Positions 1 through 8,908 are shown, counted from the stretch's first letter. The stretch: DNA of 64,000 nucleotides from Siccirubricoccus phaeus (GCF_008360935.1 NZ_SRXO01000007.1:186001-250000); one strand, 5' to 3'. The notes: a model not told the origin generated them from the sequence alone. Program-made: numbers and translations.

Positions 1-221
1 CACTTGACGCCGACGCCGTACTGCTTGGTGGCGTTGGCGGCGTCGACGGTGATCTGGTCGTCCGTCTCGTCGCGCTTCTGGATGCCGAGGTCGTAATACT
101 TCAGATCGATATCAAGGTAGGGCAGGATCAGCTTGTCCTTGATGAACCCCCAGATGATGCGGGTCATCTCATCCCCGTCCATTTCGACGACGGGGGTCTT
201 TACCTTGATCTTCGCGGCCAT
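1..221 (-). CDS. icd: NADP-dependent isocitrate dehydrogenase (N-terminal part)
   Basis: Only the first 73 codons lie in the window; the gene runs off the left edge. The product begins [20 protein letters not shown] and continues with a segment ending [19 protein letters not shown], which is the characteristic N-terminus of the eukaryote-like homodimeric NADP isocitrate dehydrogenase found in many alphaproteobacteria. It converts isocitrate to 2-oxoglutarate in the TCA cycle, in the cytoplasm. The ATG at 221 fits the family start exactly. Nothing odd is visible in the part present. Confidence 0.93.
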   Translation of the reverse strand, partial: MAAKIKVKTPVVEMDGDEMTRIIWGFIKDKLILPYLDIDLKYYDLGIQKRDETDDQITVDAANATKQYGVGVK

Positions 222-330
222 GGCTGTCCTCGGCGATGCCCGGGCGTCCGCGGCCCGGGGGTGGGAAATGGGTGACTCCAGGGACCGGACCATCGCATCG
301 GGGCGGATGGGCGGCAAGCCCGGGGCGGAA

Positions 331-365
331 CGGCGTAAGCCGCCCCGGCGGCACGGCTTACGCCG
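331..365 (-). terminator. Hairpin at the 3' end of asd
   Basis: Perfect 12-base inverted repeat, CGGCGTAAGCCG at 331-342 and CGGCTTACGCCG at 354-365, overlapping the asd stop codon (358-360). It could act as a transcription terminator or 3' stabiliser for asd, but no run of U follows it on the minus strand, so an intrinsic terminator is not proven. Confidence 0.5.
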
Positions 366-1392
366 CCTTCGGCTTCCGTAGCAGCCCCTGCTCCACCAGC
401 GCCTCGGCGATCTGCACCGCGTTCAGCGCCGCGCCCTTGCGGAGATTGTCGGAGACGCACCAGAAGGCCAGGCCATGCGGCACGGTGGGGTCGCGCCGCA
501 GCCGGCTGACGAAGACCGCATCCTCGCCGGCGGCGTCGAGCTGGGTGACGTAGCCGCCATCCTCCCGCTTATCCACCACCTGCACGCCGGGCGCCTCGCG
601 CAGCGTGTCCCAGGCCTGCTCCACGGTGATCTCGCTCTCGAACTCCACATGCACCGCTTCGGAATGGCCGATGAAGACCGGCACGCGGACGCAGCTCGCC
701 ACCACCTGGATGTCGGGGTCGAGGATCTTCCGGGTCTCGACGGCCATCTTCCATTCTTCCTTGGTGAAGCCGTCATCCATGAACTTGTCGATATGCGGGA
801 TGCAGTTGAAGGCGATGGGCTTGGTGAATTGCTCCGGCACCGTCGGGTCGTTCACATAGACCGCGCGGGTCTGGTTGAAGAGCTCGTCCATCGCCTCCTT
901 CCCCGCGCCGGAGACCGACTGGTAGGTGGCGACGACGACGCGCTTGATGCGGGCGATCTGGTGCAGCGGCTTCAGCGCCACGACCATCTGGATGGTGCTG
1001 CAATTCGGGTTGGCGATGATGTTGCGCTTGCTGAATTGCTTCAGGTGGTGCGGGTTCACCTCCGGCACCACCAGCGGGATGTCGGGCTCCATGCGGAACT
1101 GGCTGGTGTTGTCGATGACGACGCAGCCAGCGGCGGCGGCCCGCGGCGCATGCAGAGCGGAGACCGAGGCGCCCGGGGAGAACAGGCCGATATCGACGCC
1201 CTTGAAGTCGAAGGTCTCGAGGTTCCTGACCTTGAGCACGGATTTCTCGCCGAAGGAGACCTCCAGCCCCGCCGAACGGCCCGAGGCGAGGGCGATGACC
1301 TCGCTCACCGGGAAGTCGCGCTCGGCGAGGGTCTTCAGCATCTCGCGCCCCACCGCCCCGGTGGCGCCGACGACCGCGACCCTGTAGCCCAT
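358..1392 (-). CDS. asd: Aspartate-semialdehyde dehydrogenase
   Basis: 344 aa, usual length for the family. It catalyses NADPH-dependent reduction of aspartyl phosphate to aspartate semialdehyde, the branch point to lysine/diaminopimelate, threonine and methionine. The N-terminal Rossmann motif is VVGATGAVG (residues 7-15) and the catalytic cysteine is Cys131 in [10 protein letters not shown] longer reading frame adds seven residues from 1413, but the ATG at 1392 gives the canonical MGYRVAVVG start, so it is preferred. The gene stands alone, pointing toward icd on the same strand with 136 bp between them. Assignment is secure. Confidence 0.95.
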   Translation of the reverse strand: MGYRVAVVGATGAVGREMLKTLAERDFPVSEVIALASGRSAGLEVSFGEKSVLKVRNLETFDFKGVDIGLFSPGASVSALHAPRAAAAGCVVIDNTSQFRMEPDIPLVVPEVNPHHLKQFSKRNIIANPNCSTIQMVVALKPLHQIARIKRVVVATYQSVSGAGKEAMDELFNQTRAVYVNDPTVPEQFTKPIAFNCIPHIDKFMDDGFTKEEWKMAVETRKILDPDIQVVASCVRVPVFIGHSEAVHVEFESEITVEQAWDTLREAPGVQVVDKREDGGYVTQLDAAGEDAVFVSRLRRDPTVPHGLAFWCVSDNLRKGAALNAVQIAEALVEQGLLRKPKAA

Positions 1393-1790
1393 GACCCGCT
1401 CCTCAAAGACCAAGGCCGCCCTGCGGCGGCCGGAACCGGGTCTCTAGGCGCTGGGTCCGGGCCATTCAAGCCGTCCGGCCGGTTTGGCGCGGGCCTGGCG
1501 GCGAAACGGGGGGGCGGGGAGGGGAGGCCGCACCATTTCCTCGGGCTCCCGGTTCCTCGCCAGCGCCGAGCCGCCGAGCCGTTGCCCGGCCGGCATCATC
1601 GGCCGGCCGGGCTGCCGCGGGGTCTGGCATCGTCGGCCCGGCCGGCCACCCCTGCCGGCCTGCCTGGCCTTGAAAGCGATGCCGATTGCCATCCTTGCAG
1701 CCTCTTCACCCCGGGGCTGCGCCGCGCCGCTTGATCCCTGCTCCCGCCATCGCCAGACTGCGGTGGCCAGAGACAAAGCCGGAGGACGCC
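1393..1790. other. Intergenic region between asd and pqqA
   Basis: About 400 bp separating the divergent asd and pqqA genes. It is extremely GC-rich and contains overlapping CCGG/GGCC palindromes (for example around 1590-1670). The pqqA ribosome-binding site GGAGG lies at 1781-1785. Promoters for both genes should be here, but I could not pick a convincing -35/-10 pair. I see no convincing small gene; the reading frames crossing it are compositional. Confidence 0.6.
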
Positions 1791-1871
1791 ATGGCCTGGA
1801 AGACCCCGCGCGTGACCGAGATCTCGCTCGCCCTGGAAATCAACGCCTACGCCTGCGCCGAGCTGGGCTGA
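1791..1871 (+). CDS. pqqA: PQQ precursor peptide PqqA
   Basis: A 26-residue peptide, MAWKTPRVTEISLALEINAY followed by ACAELG. It is the ribosomally made substrate for pyrroloquinoline quinone: Glu16 and Tyr20, in the conserved ExxxY motif EINAY, are the residues that are cross-linked by PqqE and become the cofactor skeleton. The Shine-Dalgarno GGAGG sits five bases before the ATG. It is the first gene of the pqqABCDE cluster and is followed after 40 bp by pqqB. The small size, motif and context make the call secure. Confidence 0.95.
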   Translation: MAWKTPRVTEISLALEINAYACAELG

Positions 1872-1911
1872 ACCGGCCCGGCCGTCGGGCCGGTTCGCGG
1901 CAGGGGGCAAG

Positions 1912-2841
1912 GTGCGCGCCATCATCCTGGGGGCGGCCGCCGGGGGTGGGTTTCCGCAATGGAATTCCGCCGGGCCCGGCTGCCGGCGTGCGCGCTCCGG
2001 CGACCGGGCGGCGCCGGCGCGGACGCAATGCTCGGTGGCCGTGTCCGCCGATGGGCGGCGCTGGGTGCTGCTGAACGCCTCGCCCGATCTGCGGGCGCAG
2101 ATCGAGGCGACGCCCGCCTTGCATCCCGACCCGCCGCCCGGGGCGCTGCGGCATTCGCCCATCGCCGCCGTGGTGCTGACAGGGGCCGAGATCGACACCA
2201 TCGCCGGGCTGCTCACGCTGCGCGAGCGCCAGGGCTTCGGCCTCTACGGCGCCGCGCCGGCGCTGGCGGTGCTGGCGGCGAATCCCGTCTTCAACGCGCT
2301 GGATCCGGCGCTCGTGCCGCGGCGCGCGCTGCCGCTCGGCCGGGCGGAGGCGCTGTGCGATGGCGAGGGGGCGCCGCTCGGGCTGCGGGTCGAGGCCTTC
2401 GCCGTGCCAGGCAAGGTGCCGCTCTTCCAGGAACGCGATGGCGAGGATCCCGGCCGGGCGGAGGTTGGCGAGACGATCGGCCTGGCGCTGTCCGCCGGCG
2501 GCGCGACGCTGTTCTTCATCCCCGGCTGCGCCGCGCTGACGCCGGCGCTGGCCGCCCGGCTGGAAGGCGCCGCCTGCGTGCTCTTCGACGGCACGCTGTG
2601 GCGGGATGACGAGATGATCCGCGCCGGCGTGGGCAGCAAGACCGGCCAGCGCATGGGGCATATGAGCATCGACGGGCCGGAGGGCGTGCTGGCCGGCTTC
2701 GCCCGCCTCGGCGTGCGCCGCCGCATCCTGATCCACCTCAACAACACCAACCCGGCCCTGCTGGCGGACAGCCCGGAGCGCGCCGTGGCGGAAGCGGCTG
2801 GCTGGGAAGTGGCCGAGGACGGGATGGAGATCGCGCTGTGA
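1912..2841 (+). CDS. pqqB: PQQ biosynthesis protein PqqB (metallo-beta-lactamase fold)
   Basis: 309 aa, the family norm. It begins MRAIILGAAAGGGFPQWN, the diagnostic PqqB N-terminus, and carries LTGAEIDTIAGLL where other metallo-beta-lactamase-fold proteins carry a metal motif. PqqB is an iron-dependent hydroxylase acting on the cross-linked Glu-Tyr intermediate. The stop codon overlaps the pqqC start by four bases (ATGAGTGAG-type overlap is replaced here by a GTG start at 2838), which implies translational coupling. The start at 1912 gives the canonical N-terminus and itself appears to be a GTG. Nothing is missing. Confidence 0.95.
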   Translation: MRAIILGAAAGGGFPQWNSAGPGCRRARSGDRAAPARTQCSVAVSADGRRWVLLNASPDLRAQIEATPALHPDPPPGALRHSPIAAVVLTGAEIDTIAGLLTLRERQGFGLYGAAPALAVLAANPVFNALDPALVPRRALPLGRAEALCDGEGAPLGLRVEAFAVPGKVPLFQERDGEDPGRAEVGETIGLALSAGGATLFFIPGCAALTPALAARLEGAACVLFDGTLWRDDEMIRAGVGSKTGQRMGHMSIDGPEGVLAGFARLGVRRRILIHLNNTNPALLADSPERAVAEAAGWEVAEDGMEIAL

Positions 2842-3581
2842 GCGAGGCCGGGCTGCTTTCCCCTGACGCGCTGGAAGCACGGCTGCGCGCCATCGGCGCC
2901 GAGCGCTACCACATCCACCACCCCTTCCATCACGCGCTGCATGGCGGGCGGCTGAGCAAGGGGCAGGTGCAGGCCTGGGCGCTGAACCGCTACTACTACC
3001 AGGCCAGCATCCCGGCGAAGGATGCCGCCCTGCTGGCGCGGCTGCCGACGCCGGCGCTGCGCCGCGAATGGCGCCGCCGCCTGCTGGACCATGATGGCGA
3101 CGGCGTGCAGCCGGGCGGCGTGGAACGCTGGCTGAAGCTGACCGACGGCCTCGGCCTGGACCGCGACTATGTGGTCTCCCTGCAAGGCCTGCTGCCGGCG
3201 ACGCGCTTCGCGGTGGACGCCTATGTGCATTTCGTGCGCGAGCGCAGCCTGCTGGAAGCCGTGGCGTCGTCACTCACAGAGATGTTCTCGCCGGGCATCA
3301 TCTCGGAACGCGTCTCCGGCATGTTGCGGAACTACGATTTCGTCACGGCCGAGACGCTCGCGTATTTCACCCCGCGGCTGAGCCAGGCGCCGCAGGACGT
3401 CGCCTTCGCGCTGGACTATGTGAAGCGGGAGGCGCGGACGCGCGCGGAGCAGGAGCAGGTGCTGGCGGCGCTGCGCTTCAAATGCGACCTGCTCTGGGCG
3501 CAGCTCGACGCGCTGCATTTCGCCTATGTCGCGCCGGGCCTGCCGCCGCCGGGCGCCTTCCGGCCGGGGGACGCGGCGTGA
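2838..3581 (+). CDS. pqqC: Pyrroloquinoline-quinone synthase PqqC
   Basis: 247 aa all-helical oxidase of the haem-oxygenase-like fold that performs the last, cofactor-free eight-electron oxidation and ring closure to PQQ. Visible family blocks are RYHIHHPFHHALHGG near residue 23, LNRYYYQASIPAKDA near 50, LLDHDGD near 80 and SSLTEMFSPGIISERVSGML near 145-165. The gene overlaps pqqB by four bases and pqqD by four bases, so the three are probably translationally coupled. PqqC and PqqD are separate genes here, unlike the PqqCD fusion of methylobacteria. Confidence 0.95.
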   Translation: MSEAGLLSPDALEARLRAIGAERYHIHHPFHHALHGGRLSKGQVQAWALNRYYYQASIPAKDAALLARLPTPALRREWRRRLLDHDGDGVQPGGVERWLKLTDGLGLDRDYVVSLQGLLPATRFAVDAYVHFVRERSLLEAVASSLTEMFSPGIISERVSGMLRNYDFVTAETLAYFTPRLSQAPQDVAFALDYVKREARTRAEQEQVLAALRFKCDLLWAQLDALHFAYVAPGLPPPGAFRPGDAA

Positions 3582-3850
3582 CGCCGGACACCGCCCCCCG
3601 CTTCGCCCCGGGCATGAAGCTGCGGGAAGACAAGGCGCGCGGCCAATGGGTGGTGATGGGGCCGGAGCGGATGTTCGTGCCGGATGAGACGGCGCTGGAG
3701 ATCCTCCGCCTGGTGGATGGCGCGCGCAGCATCGCCGCCATCGTGGATGATCTGCTCACCCGCTACGACGCGCCGCGGGCGCTGGTGGAGGGCGATGTGC
3801 TGGCGCTGTTCGCCGATCTGCGCGACCGGGGCGTGGTGACGGGCGGATGA
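3578..3850 (+). CDS. pqqD: PQQ peptide chaperone PqqD
   Basis: 90 aa, typical of PqqD. It binds the PqqA peptide and delivers it to the radical-SAM enzyme PqqE, acting as a RiPP recognition element. Conserved blocks are RFAPGMKLREDKARGQWVVM, PERMFVPDETALEILRLVDG and a C-terminal helix with LFADLRDRGVV. The start is a GTG at 3578 overlapping the pqqC stop; a longer upstream frame would add 32 residues of unrelated low-complexity sequence inside pqqC and is rejected. It overlaps pqqE by four bases (ATGA at 3847-3850). Confidence 0.93.
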   Translation: MTPDTAPRFAPGMKLREDKARGQWVVMGPERMFVPDETALEILRLVDGARSIAAIVDDLLTRYDAPRALVEGDVLALFADLRDRGVVTGG

Positions 3851-4980
3851 TCGCCGCGCCGCTCGCCCTGCTGGCCGAGCTGACGCATCGCTGCCCCTTG
3901 CGCTGCCCTTATTGTTCCAACCCCGTGACGCTGGCCGGGCCGGGGGCGGAGCTGGACACCGAAACCTGGGCGCGGGTGTTCCGCGAGGCGGCGGCGCTGG
4001 GCTGCCTGCAGGTGCATCTCTCGGGCGGGGAGCCGATGGCGCGGCGCGACATCACGGCGCTGGTGGCGGCGGCGAGCGGGGCGGGGCTCTACACCAACCT
4101 CATCACCGCCGGCGTGCTGCTGGATGAGGCGAGGCTGGCGGCGCTGGCCGCGGCGGGGCTCGACCATGTGCAACTCTCGGTGCAGGATTCGGAGGCGGCG
4201 AGCGCCGACCGCATCGGCGGCCTCGCCGGCGGGCATGCGCGGAAGCTGGCGGCGGCGCGGCTGGTGCGCGCGGCCGGGCTGCCGCTGACGCTGAACGCCG
4301 TGGTGCACCGGCAGAACCTGGACCGGCTTCCCGGGCTGATCGAACTGGCGCTGGCGCTTGGGGCGCAGCGGCTGGAAGTGGCGCATGTGCAGTATTACGG
4401 CTGGGCGCTGGCCAACCGCGCGGCGTTGCTGCCCTCCCGCGCCCAGCTCGAAGCGGCGACGGCGGCCGTCGAGGCGGCGCGGGCGGCGCTGAAGGGGCGG
4501 CTGGTCATCGACTACGTGGTGCCGGACTACCATGCGCAGCGGCCGAAGCCTTGCATGGGCGGCTGGGGGCGGCGCTTCCTGGCGGTCTCGCCTGTCGGCC
4601 GCGTGCTGCCCTGCCATGCGGCGGAAAGCCTGCCGGGATTCGACTTCCCCGATGTGCGCCTTGTTTCGCTGCGGGCGGCCTGGGAGGAGTCGGAGGCCTT
4701 CAACCGCTTCCGCGGCACGGGCTGGATGCGGGCGCCCTGCCAGGGCTGCGCCCGGGCGGAGGTAGATTGGGGCGGCTGCCGCTGCCAGGCCTTCGCCCTG
4801 GCGGGCGATGCCGCCGCTGCCGATCCGGCCTGCGCCCTTTCGCCACATCATGCGTTGCTGGCCCAGGCGGTGGCGGAGGCCGCCAGCGCCGGCGGGGGCT
4901 TCACCTATCGCGAGCCGAAGCGGGCGCCCTTGCCCCCGGCGCCGGGCGCGCCATTCTTCGCAGCCCAGATGGAAGGATGA
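3847..4980 (+). CDS. pqqE: PqqA peptide cyclase PqqE (radical SAM)
   Basis: 377 aa, family length. It forms the carbon-carbon bond between Glu16 and Tyr20 of PqqA. The radical-SAM cluster motif is CPLRCPYC (Cys16, Cys20, Cys23) and the SAM-binding segment LSGGEPMARRD follows. The C-terminal SPASM domain shows C-rich segments CMGGWGRRFLAVSP, LPCHAAES and CQGCARAEVDWGGCRCQAFA, which ligate auxiliary clusters. It overlaps pqqD upstream by four bases and a small downstream gene by four bases. All expected cysteines are present, so the PQQ pathway in this cluster looks functional. Confidence 0.95.
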   Translation: MIAAPLALLAELTHRCPLRCPYCSNPVTLAGPGAELDTETWARVFREAAALGCLQVHLSGGEPMARRDITALVAAASGAGLYTNLITAGVLLDEARLAALAAAGLDHVQLSVQDSEAASADRIGGLAGGHARKLAAARLVRAAGLPLTLNAVVHRQNLDRLPGLIELALALGAQRLEVAHVQYYGWALANRAALLPSRAQLEAATAAVEAARAALKGRLVIDYVVPDYHAQRPKPCMGGWGRRFLAVSPVGRVLPCHAAESLPGFDFPDVRLVSLRAAWEESEAFNRFRGTGWMRAPCQGCARAEVDWGGCRCQAFALAGDAAAADPACALSPHHALLAQAVAEAASAGGGFTYREPKRAPLPPAPGAPFFAAQMEG

Positions 4981-5204
4981 CAATGATGTTGCTGCCGCGT
5001 TGCAACCCGCTGGCCATGGCCGGCGGCCTGGCCGTGATTACGGCGGTGGGGCCGTTCCTGGCTGGCGTCGGCGTGGGTGTCGGAATTGTCGGCGGCGCCT
5101 GCCTGGCGCGCCGGGCCTGGAAGAAGCGCAGCGAGTGGCGGGACCAGCCGAAGGACGATCTGCCGGCGGCGGAGGCGATGCCGGATGAAGGGGTGGCGAT
5201 GTAG
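4977..5204 (+). CDS. Small membrane protein translationally coupled to pqqE
   Basis: 75 aa, not recognised. It starts MTMMLLPRCNPLAMAGGLAV and continues through a glycine/valine-rich hydrophobic stretch (about residues 13-42), followed by RRAWKKR and an acidic tail ending PDEGVAM. This is the pattern of a single or hairpin membrane segment with a positive cytoplasmic flank. The ATG overlaps the pqqE stop by four bases (ATGA, 4977-4980), as between the other pqq genes, so it is probably co-translated with the cluster. A role linked to PQQ use or export is only an inference from position. A downstream start at 4983 is possible. Confidence 0.6.
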   Translation: MTMMLLPRCNPLAMAGGLAVITAVGPFLAGVGVGVGIVGGACLARRAWKKRSEWRDQPKDDLPAAEAMPDEGVAM

Positions 5205-5208
5205 GGTG

Positions 5209-5402
5209 TCGAGAGGGGGCGCTGCCCCCTCTCGAGCTCTCCCCTGCCAAAGGCCGAAGGGCCTTTGGAAACCTTGAGTTTGGCGCCTCGACCGACGGGT
5301 CCAGGACGCAAGGGTTCCAAGGGCCCTTCGGCCCTTGGCGAGATGGAGTTCGAGGAAGGGTCGCGCCGTAAGGCGCGCCTTATGGCGCGACGTCCTTCCT
5401 CA
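5209..5402. repeat. Intergenic four-hairpin repeat, family A copy 1
   Basis: Four consecutive hairpins between the convergent pqqE-linked gene and the crotonase gene. Hairpin 1 (5209-5235) has 12-base arms TCGAGAGGGGGC and a GCT loop; hairpin 2 (5247-5268) has arms CCAAAGGCC; hairpin 3 (5317-5338) has arms CCAAGGGCC; hairpin 4 pairs GAGGAAGG near 5352 with CCTTCCTC at 5394-5401. Hairpins 2 and 3 are near mirror images around a CGACGGGTCCA core. The same design recurs at 54580-54639 and 60132-60294. It may serve as a bidirectional terminator. Confidence 0.75.
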
Positions 5403-6161
5403 ACGCCGGCGCTGGGCAAACGCCCCCAGCATCCTTTTCGGCTCCTCGCTCTCCCACGCGCTGGCGAAGCTGTCGATCCCGGCCGCGATCGCCTGGGCCA
5501 TCGGCAGCTCCTCCCAGCGCCGGATCAGCGCCTTCTGCAGCCGCAGCGCCCGCGGCCCGGCCTCGCCCAGCAGCCCCAGCCACTCCTCCACCGCCGCGTC
5601 CAGCGCCGCCGCCGGCACCACCTTCTCCACCAGCCCCCATTCTGCCGCCTCGGCGGCGCCGATGGTCTCGCCCAGCAGCAGCAGGCGCCGCGTGCGGCCC
5701 CAGCCGATCAGCCCCGGCAGCAGCGCCGCCTCCACCACCGAAGGGATGCCGACCCGCACCTCCGGCATGCCGAACCGGGCGGTGTCGGCGGCTAGCCGCA
5801 GGTCGCAGGCGGCGGCCAATTCCAGCCCTGCCCCCAGCGTCCAGCCCTGGATGCGGGCGATCACCGGCACCGGGCAGTCCCGCACCGCCTGGCAGCACCC
5901 ATGCACCAGCGTGATGAATTCCCGCGCCGCCCCGCCATCCGCCAGCCCGGCCATGACGTTGATGTCGGCGCCGCCGATGAAGGCCTTCGGCCCCGCCCCG
6001 GTCAGCACCGCGGCCGTCAGCCCTTCCTCCGCGGCAAGCCCGGCCATGGCGGCGATGAATTCCCGCATCAGCGCCGGGTTCAGCGTGTTCAGCTTCGCCG
6101 CGTGGTCGAGGGTGACGAACGCCACCCCGCCCCGCCGCTCCACCCGGACCTCGCCTGCCAT
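5400..6161 (-). CDS. Enoyl-CoA hydratase/isomerase family protein (crotonase)
   Basis: 253 aa, typical crotonase length. Oxyanion-hole segments are visible as KAFIGGADINVM near residue 60 and GWTLGAGLELAAACDLR near 105, followed by FGMPEVRVGIPS. The acidic residues expected of a true hydratase are not clearly present at both positions, so an isomerase, hydrolase or decarboxylase activity on an acyl-CoA is possible and the substrate is unknown. Its start lies one base from the stop of the upstream metallo-hydrolase gene on the same strand, so the two are almost certainly co-transcribed. The stop codon sits in the end of a dispersed repeat. Confidence 0.85.
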   Translation of the reverse strand: MAGEVRVERRGGVAFVTLDHAAKLNTLNPALMREFIAAMAGLAAEEGLTAAVLTGAGPKAFIGGADINVMAGLADGGAAREFITLVHGCCQAVRDCPVPVIARIQGWTLGAGLELAAACDLRLAADTARFGMPEVRVGIPSVVEAALLPGLIGWGRTRRLLLLGETIGAAEAAEWGLVEKVVPAAALDAAVEEWLGLLGEAGPRALRLQKALIRRWEELPMAQAIAAGIDSFASAWESEEPKRMLGAFAQRRR

Positions 6162-6162
6162 C

Positions 6163-7038
6163 TCAGCCCTCGGCGGGCATGAAGCGGAAGCCGTCGCCCC
6201 AGCGGGTGAAATGCCCGGTGGAGGGGGAGGCGAAATGCCCGGTGCACATCAGCCGCCCGGAATCGCAATGGCATTCCAGGAATTTCCGCCGGGTCACCGC
6301 GCCCTGCGCGGAATCCACATCGGCCCGCATGCCGAGCTCCGGATAGCGCGCCTGGATCGGCGAGTGGATCAGGTCGCCGGTCAGCACGCCCAGGGTATCG
6401 CCCTTGCCCAGCTCCACCGCATAGTGGTCCGGCGTGTGGCCCGGCGTCGGGATCAGGCGGATATGGTCGTTCATCGCATGGTCCGTCGCCACCAGCTCCG
6501 CCTGGCCGGCCTCGACGATGGGCAGCACGCTGTCGGCGATGACCGGGTTCGGCGTCCTCTTATGCTCGGCCTCCCAATAGGCGTATTCCTTCGCGCCGAA
6601 GATGTAGCGCGCCTTGGGGAAGGTCGGCACCCAGCGACCATCCTTGAGCTGGGTGTTCCAGCCGACATGATCGACATGCAGATGGGTGCACATCACATAG
6701 TCGATATCCTCCGGCCGGAAGCCCGCCCCGGCCAGGTTGCGCTGCCAGGTCTCGTCGGTCTTCTGGTGCCAGAAGGGCCGGGTCGGCCGGTCCTTGTGGT
6801 TGCCGACGCAGGTATCCACCAGGATCTTATGGTGCGGCGTCTCCACGATGTAGCTCTGGATGCAGAGGATGAGCTTGCCGGTGGCAGGGTCGATGCTGGT
6901 CGGCTCCAGCCAGCTCCGGTTCTCCTCCAGCACCTCCTTCGTCAGGGTCGGGAAGAATTCCAGCGGATCGAAGAGCGGCCGCTCCTCCTCGATGATGCGG
7001 TGGATGGTGAGGTCGCCGAGCCGGAAGCTGGTGCCCAT
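6163..7038 (-). CDS. Metallo-beta-lactamase-fold hydrolase
   Basis: 291 aa. The metal motif HLHVDH is at residues 119-124, with further ligands in PTPGHTPDHYAV, LTGDLIHSP and CTGHFASPSTGH. The family includes quorum-quenching lactonases and other soluble hydrolases; the substrate cannot be read from the sequence. A frame extending to 7233 exists, but the ATG at 7038 is preceded by a strong AGGAGG Shine-Dalgarno sequence and matches the family N-terminus, so the extension is rejected. It forms a two-gene operon with the crotonase downstream and is divergent from the antiporter gene with 157 bp between them. Confidence 0.85.
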   Translation of the reverse strand: MGTSFRLGDLTIHRIIEEERPLFDPLEFFPTLTKEVLEENRSWLEPTSIDPATGKLILCIQSYIVETPHHKILVDTCVGNHKDRPTRPFWHQKTDETWQRNLAGAGFRPEDIDYVMCTHLHVDHVGWNTQLKDGRWVPTFPKARYIFGAKEYAYWEAEHKRTPNPVIADSVLPIVEAGQAELVATDHAMNDHIRLIPTPGHTPDHYAVELGKGDTLGVLTGDLIHSPIQARYPELGMRADVDSAQGAVTRRKFLECHCDSGRLMCTGHFASPSTGHFTRWGDGFRFMPAEG

Positions 7039-7195
7039 TATGATCGTCTCCTCCTGGACCGCCGGCATGGTAGCGGAGTGGCGCGGCACTGTCCTGCCCC
7101 TGAGGTTTGCGGGCAAGGCCCGGGAACGCAAGGGCGGCGCCGGGCCGCCGGCGCCGGAGGCTGACGCGCCCGGCCGCCGCCTGTAGGAGCGGCTA

Positions 7196-8908
7196 ATGGA
7201 CCATGCACCTTCCATGCTGGCCACCCTGGTCATGGCGCTGGCACTGGCGCTGGCCTTCGGGGTGGCGGCGCGCGCGCTGCGGCTGCCGCCGCTCTTCGGC
7301 TACCTCGTCGCCGGGGTGATGGTCGGCCCCTATACGCCGGGCTTCGTCGCGGATGCGGCGCTGACCGAGATGCTGGCCGAGGTCGGCGTCGGATTGCTGC
7401 TCTTCGGCGTCGGGCTGCATTTCCGGCTGCAGGATCTGCTGGCGGTGTGGCGCGTCGCGGTGCCGGGGGCGCTGGCGCAGGTCGCGCTGGGCACGGCGAT
7501 CGGGCTTGGCGTCGGCATGCTGGGCTTCGGCCTCGCACCCGAGGCGGGGCTGGTGTTCGGGCTGATGCTCGCCATCGCCTCCACCGCGGTCGCCACCCGC
7601 AGCCTGGAACGCAGCGGCAACCTGACCTCGGAGGCCGGGCGCATCGCGCTGGGCTGGCTGGTGATGCAGGACCTGGTGGCGGTGCTGGCGCTGGTGCTGG
7701 TGCCGGCCATGGCCGGCGCCGGCCTCGCCGAGCTGCCGCAGGTGCTGGGGCGCAGCCTGCTGGAATTGCTCGCCTTCGGTGCCTCGGTCCTGCTGCTGGG
7801 CCGGCGCGGCCTGCCCTGGGCCCTGGCGCATCTGGCACGCAGCGGCTCGCGGGAGCTGTTCACTCTCGGCGTCATCGTCGCCGCGCTCGGCGTTTCCTTC
7901 GGCGCGGCGGCCATCTTCCACGTCTCCTTCGCCCTCGGCGCCTTCTTCGCCGGCATGCTGCTGGGGGAGAGCGACCTCGGCCATGAGGCGACGGCGGAGG
8001 TGATGCCGCTGCAGCGCGTCTTCGCCGCCCTCTTCTTCGTCTCGGTCGGCATGCTGCTGGACCCGCGCGGCCTGCTGCAGGCGCCCATCGTCTCGGTGGC
8101 GGCGCTGCTCGCCGTGCTGCTCGGCACCGGTGCCGCCACCTTCGGCGTCCTGCTGCTGCTGCGGGTGGAGGCGGCGACGGCGGCGATCGTCGCCGGCGCC
8201 ATGGCGCAGATCGGCGAATTCTCCTTCCTGCTCGGCAAGCTGGCGGTGGTGGAGAAAGTGCTGCCGGCGAGCGCCAATGCTCCGGTGATTGCCGCCGCCT
8301 TCGGCGCCATCCTGCTGACGCCGCTGAGCCAGCACGGGCTGCTGCGGGTGGCGGGGTGGCTGGGGCAGCGGCCGCGCTGGCGGTCCTGGCAGGCAGCCGG
8401 GCAGGGGCCGGCCATCCGCCCGCCGGAAGGGGCAGTGCCGCCGGGCCACGCCATCCTGGTGGGCTATGGCCGGGTGGGGCGGGTGGTGGCCGCGGCGCTG
8501 CGCCGGCACGGCCTGCCCGTGCTGGTGGTGGAGGCGGACCGGCGCGTCGCCGAGGCGGCGATGGCCGCCGGGCTGCCCGTGCTGTGGGGCGATGCGGCAC
8601 GGCCGGAGGTGATGCAAGCCGCCCGCCCGGCCGAGGCCCGGCTGCTGGTGCTGGCCCTGCCGGATGCGGTGGCGGCGCAGCGCATGCTGCAGCTCGCCCG
8701 GCACGGCAACCCCGGCATCCTGGCCGCCGCCCGGGCGCATGACGACGTGGCCATGGCGGCGCTGGCGGAGGACGGGAATATCGGCCTGGTGGTGATGGGG
8801 GAGCGGGAAATCGCCCTCGGCATCGCGGATTTCGCGCTGGTGCGGCTGGGGATCGAGGCGGGGGAGGCACAGCGGACCATCGAGGCGTTGCGGATGGGGG
8901 AGGGGTGA
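7196..8908 (+). CDS. CPA2-family cation:proton antiporter with RCK (TrkA-N) domain
   Basis: 570 aa inner-membrane transporter of the KefB/YbaL type. The first about 385 residues form the Na+/H+ exchanger domain with roughly a dozen hydrophobic segments, including PPLFGYLVAGVMVGPYTPGF near residue 30-50 and FALGAFFAGMLLGES near 245. A cytoplasmic nucleotide-binding domain begins at about residue 417 with ILVGYGRVGRVV, a GxGxxG dinucleotide site, and continues to the C-terminus. Such proteins move K+ or Na+ against protons and are gated by nucleotide or glutathione ligands. An AGGAG ribosome site precedes the ATG. The gene is followed at once by a family B repeat. Confidence 0.88.
   Translation: MDHAPSMLATLVMALALALAFGVAARALRLPPLFGYLVAGVMVGPYTPGFVADAALTEMLAEVGVGLLLFGVGLHFRLQDLLAVWRVAVPGALAQVALGTAIGLGVGMLGFGLAPEAGLVFGLMLAIASTAVATRSLERSGNLTSEAGRIALGWLVMQDLVAVLALVLVPAMAGAGLAELPQVLGRSLLELLAFGASVLLLGRRGLPWALAHLARSGSRELFTLGVIVAALGVSFGAAAIFHVSFALGAFFAGMLLGESDLGHEATAEVMPLQRVFAALFFVSVGMLLDPRGLLQAPIVSVAALLAVLLGTGAATFGVLLLLRVEAATAAIVAGAMAQIGEFSFLLGKLAVVEKVLPASANAPVIAAAFGAILLTPLSQHGLLRVAGWLGQRPRWRSWQAAGQGPAIRPPEGAVPPGHAILVGYGRVGRVVAAALRRHGLPVLVVEADRRVAEAAMAAGLPVLWGDAARPEVMQAARPAEARLLVLALPDAVAAQRMLQLARHGNPGILAAARAHDDVAMAALAEDGNIGLVVMGEREIALGIADFALVRLGIEAGEAQRTIEALRMGEG

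Noticed and set aside
5335-7164. A 609-codon plus-strand frame across the crotonase and metallo-hydrolase genes
   Set aside because: Low-complexity Ser/Arg/Pro sequence; the minus-strand genes have clear motifs and a strong ribosome site.
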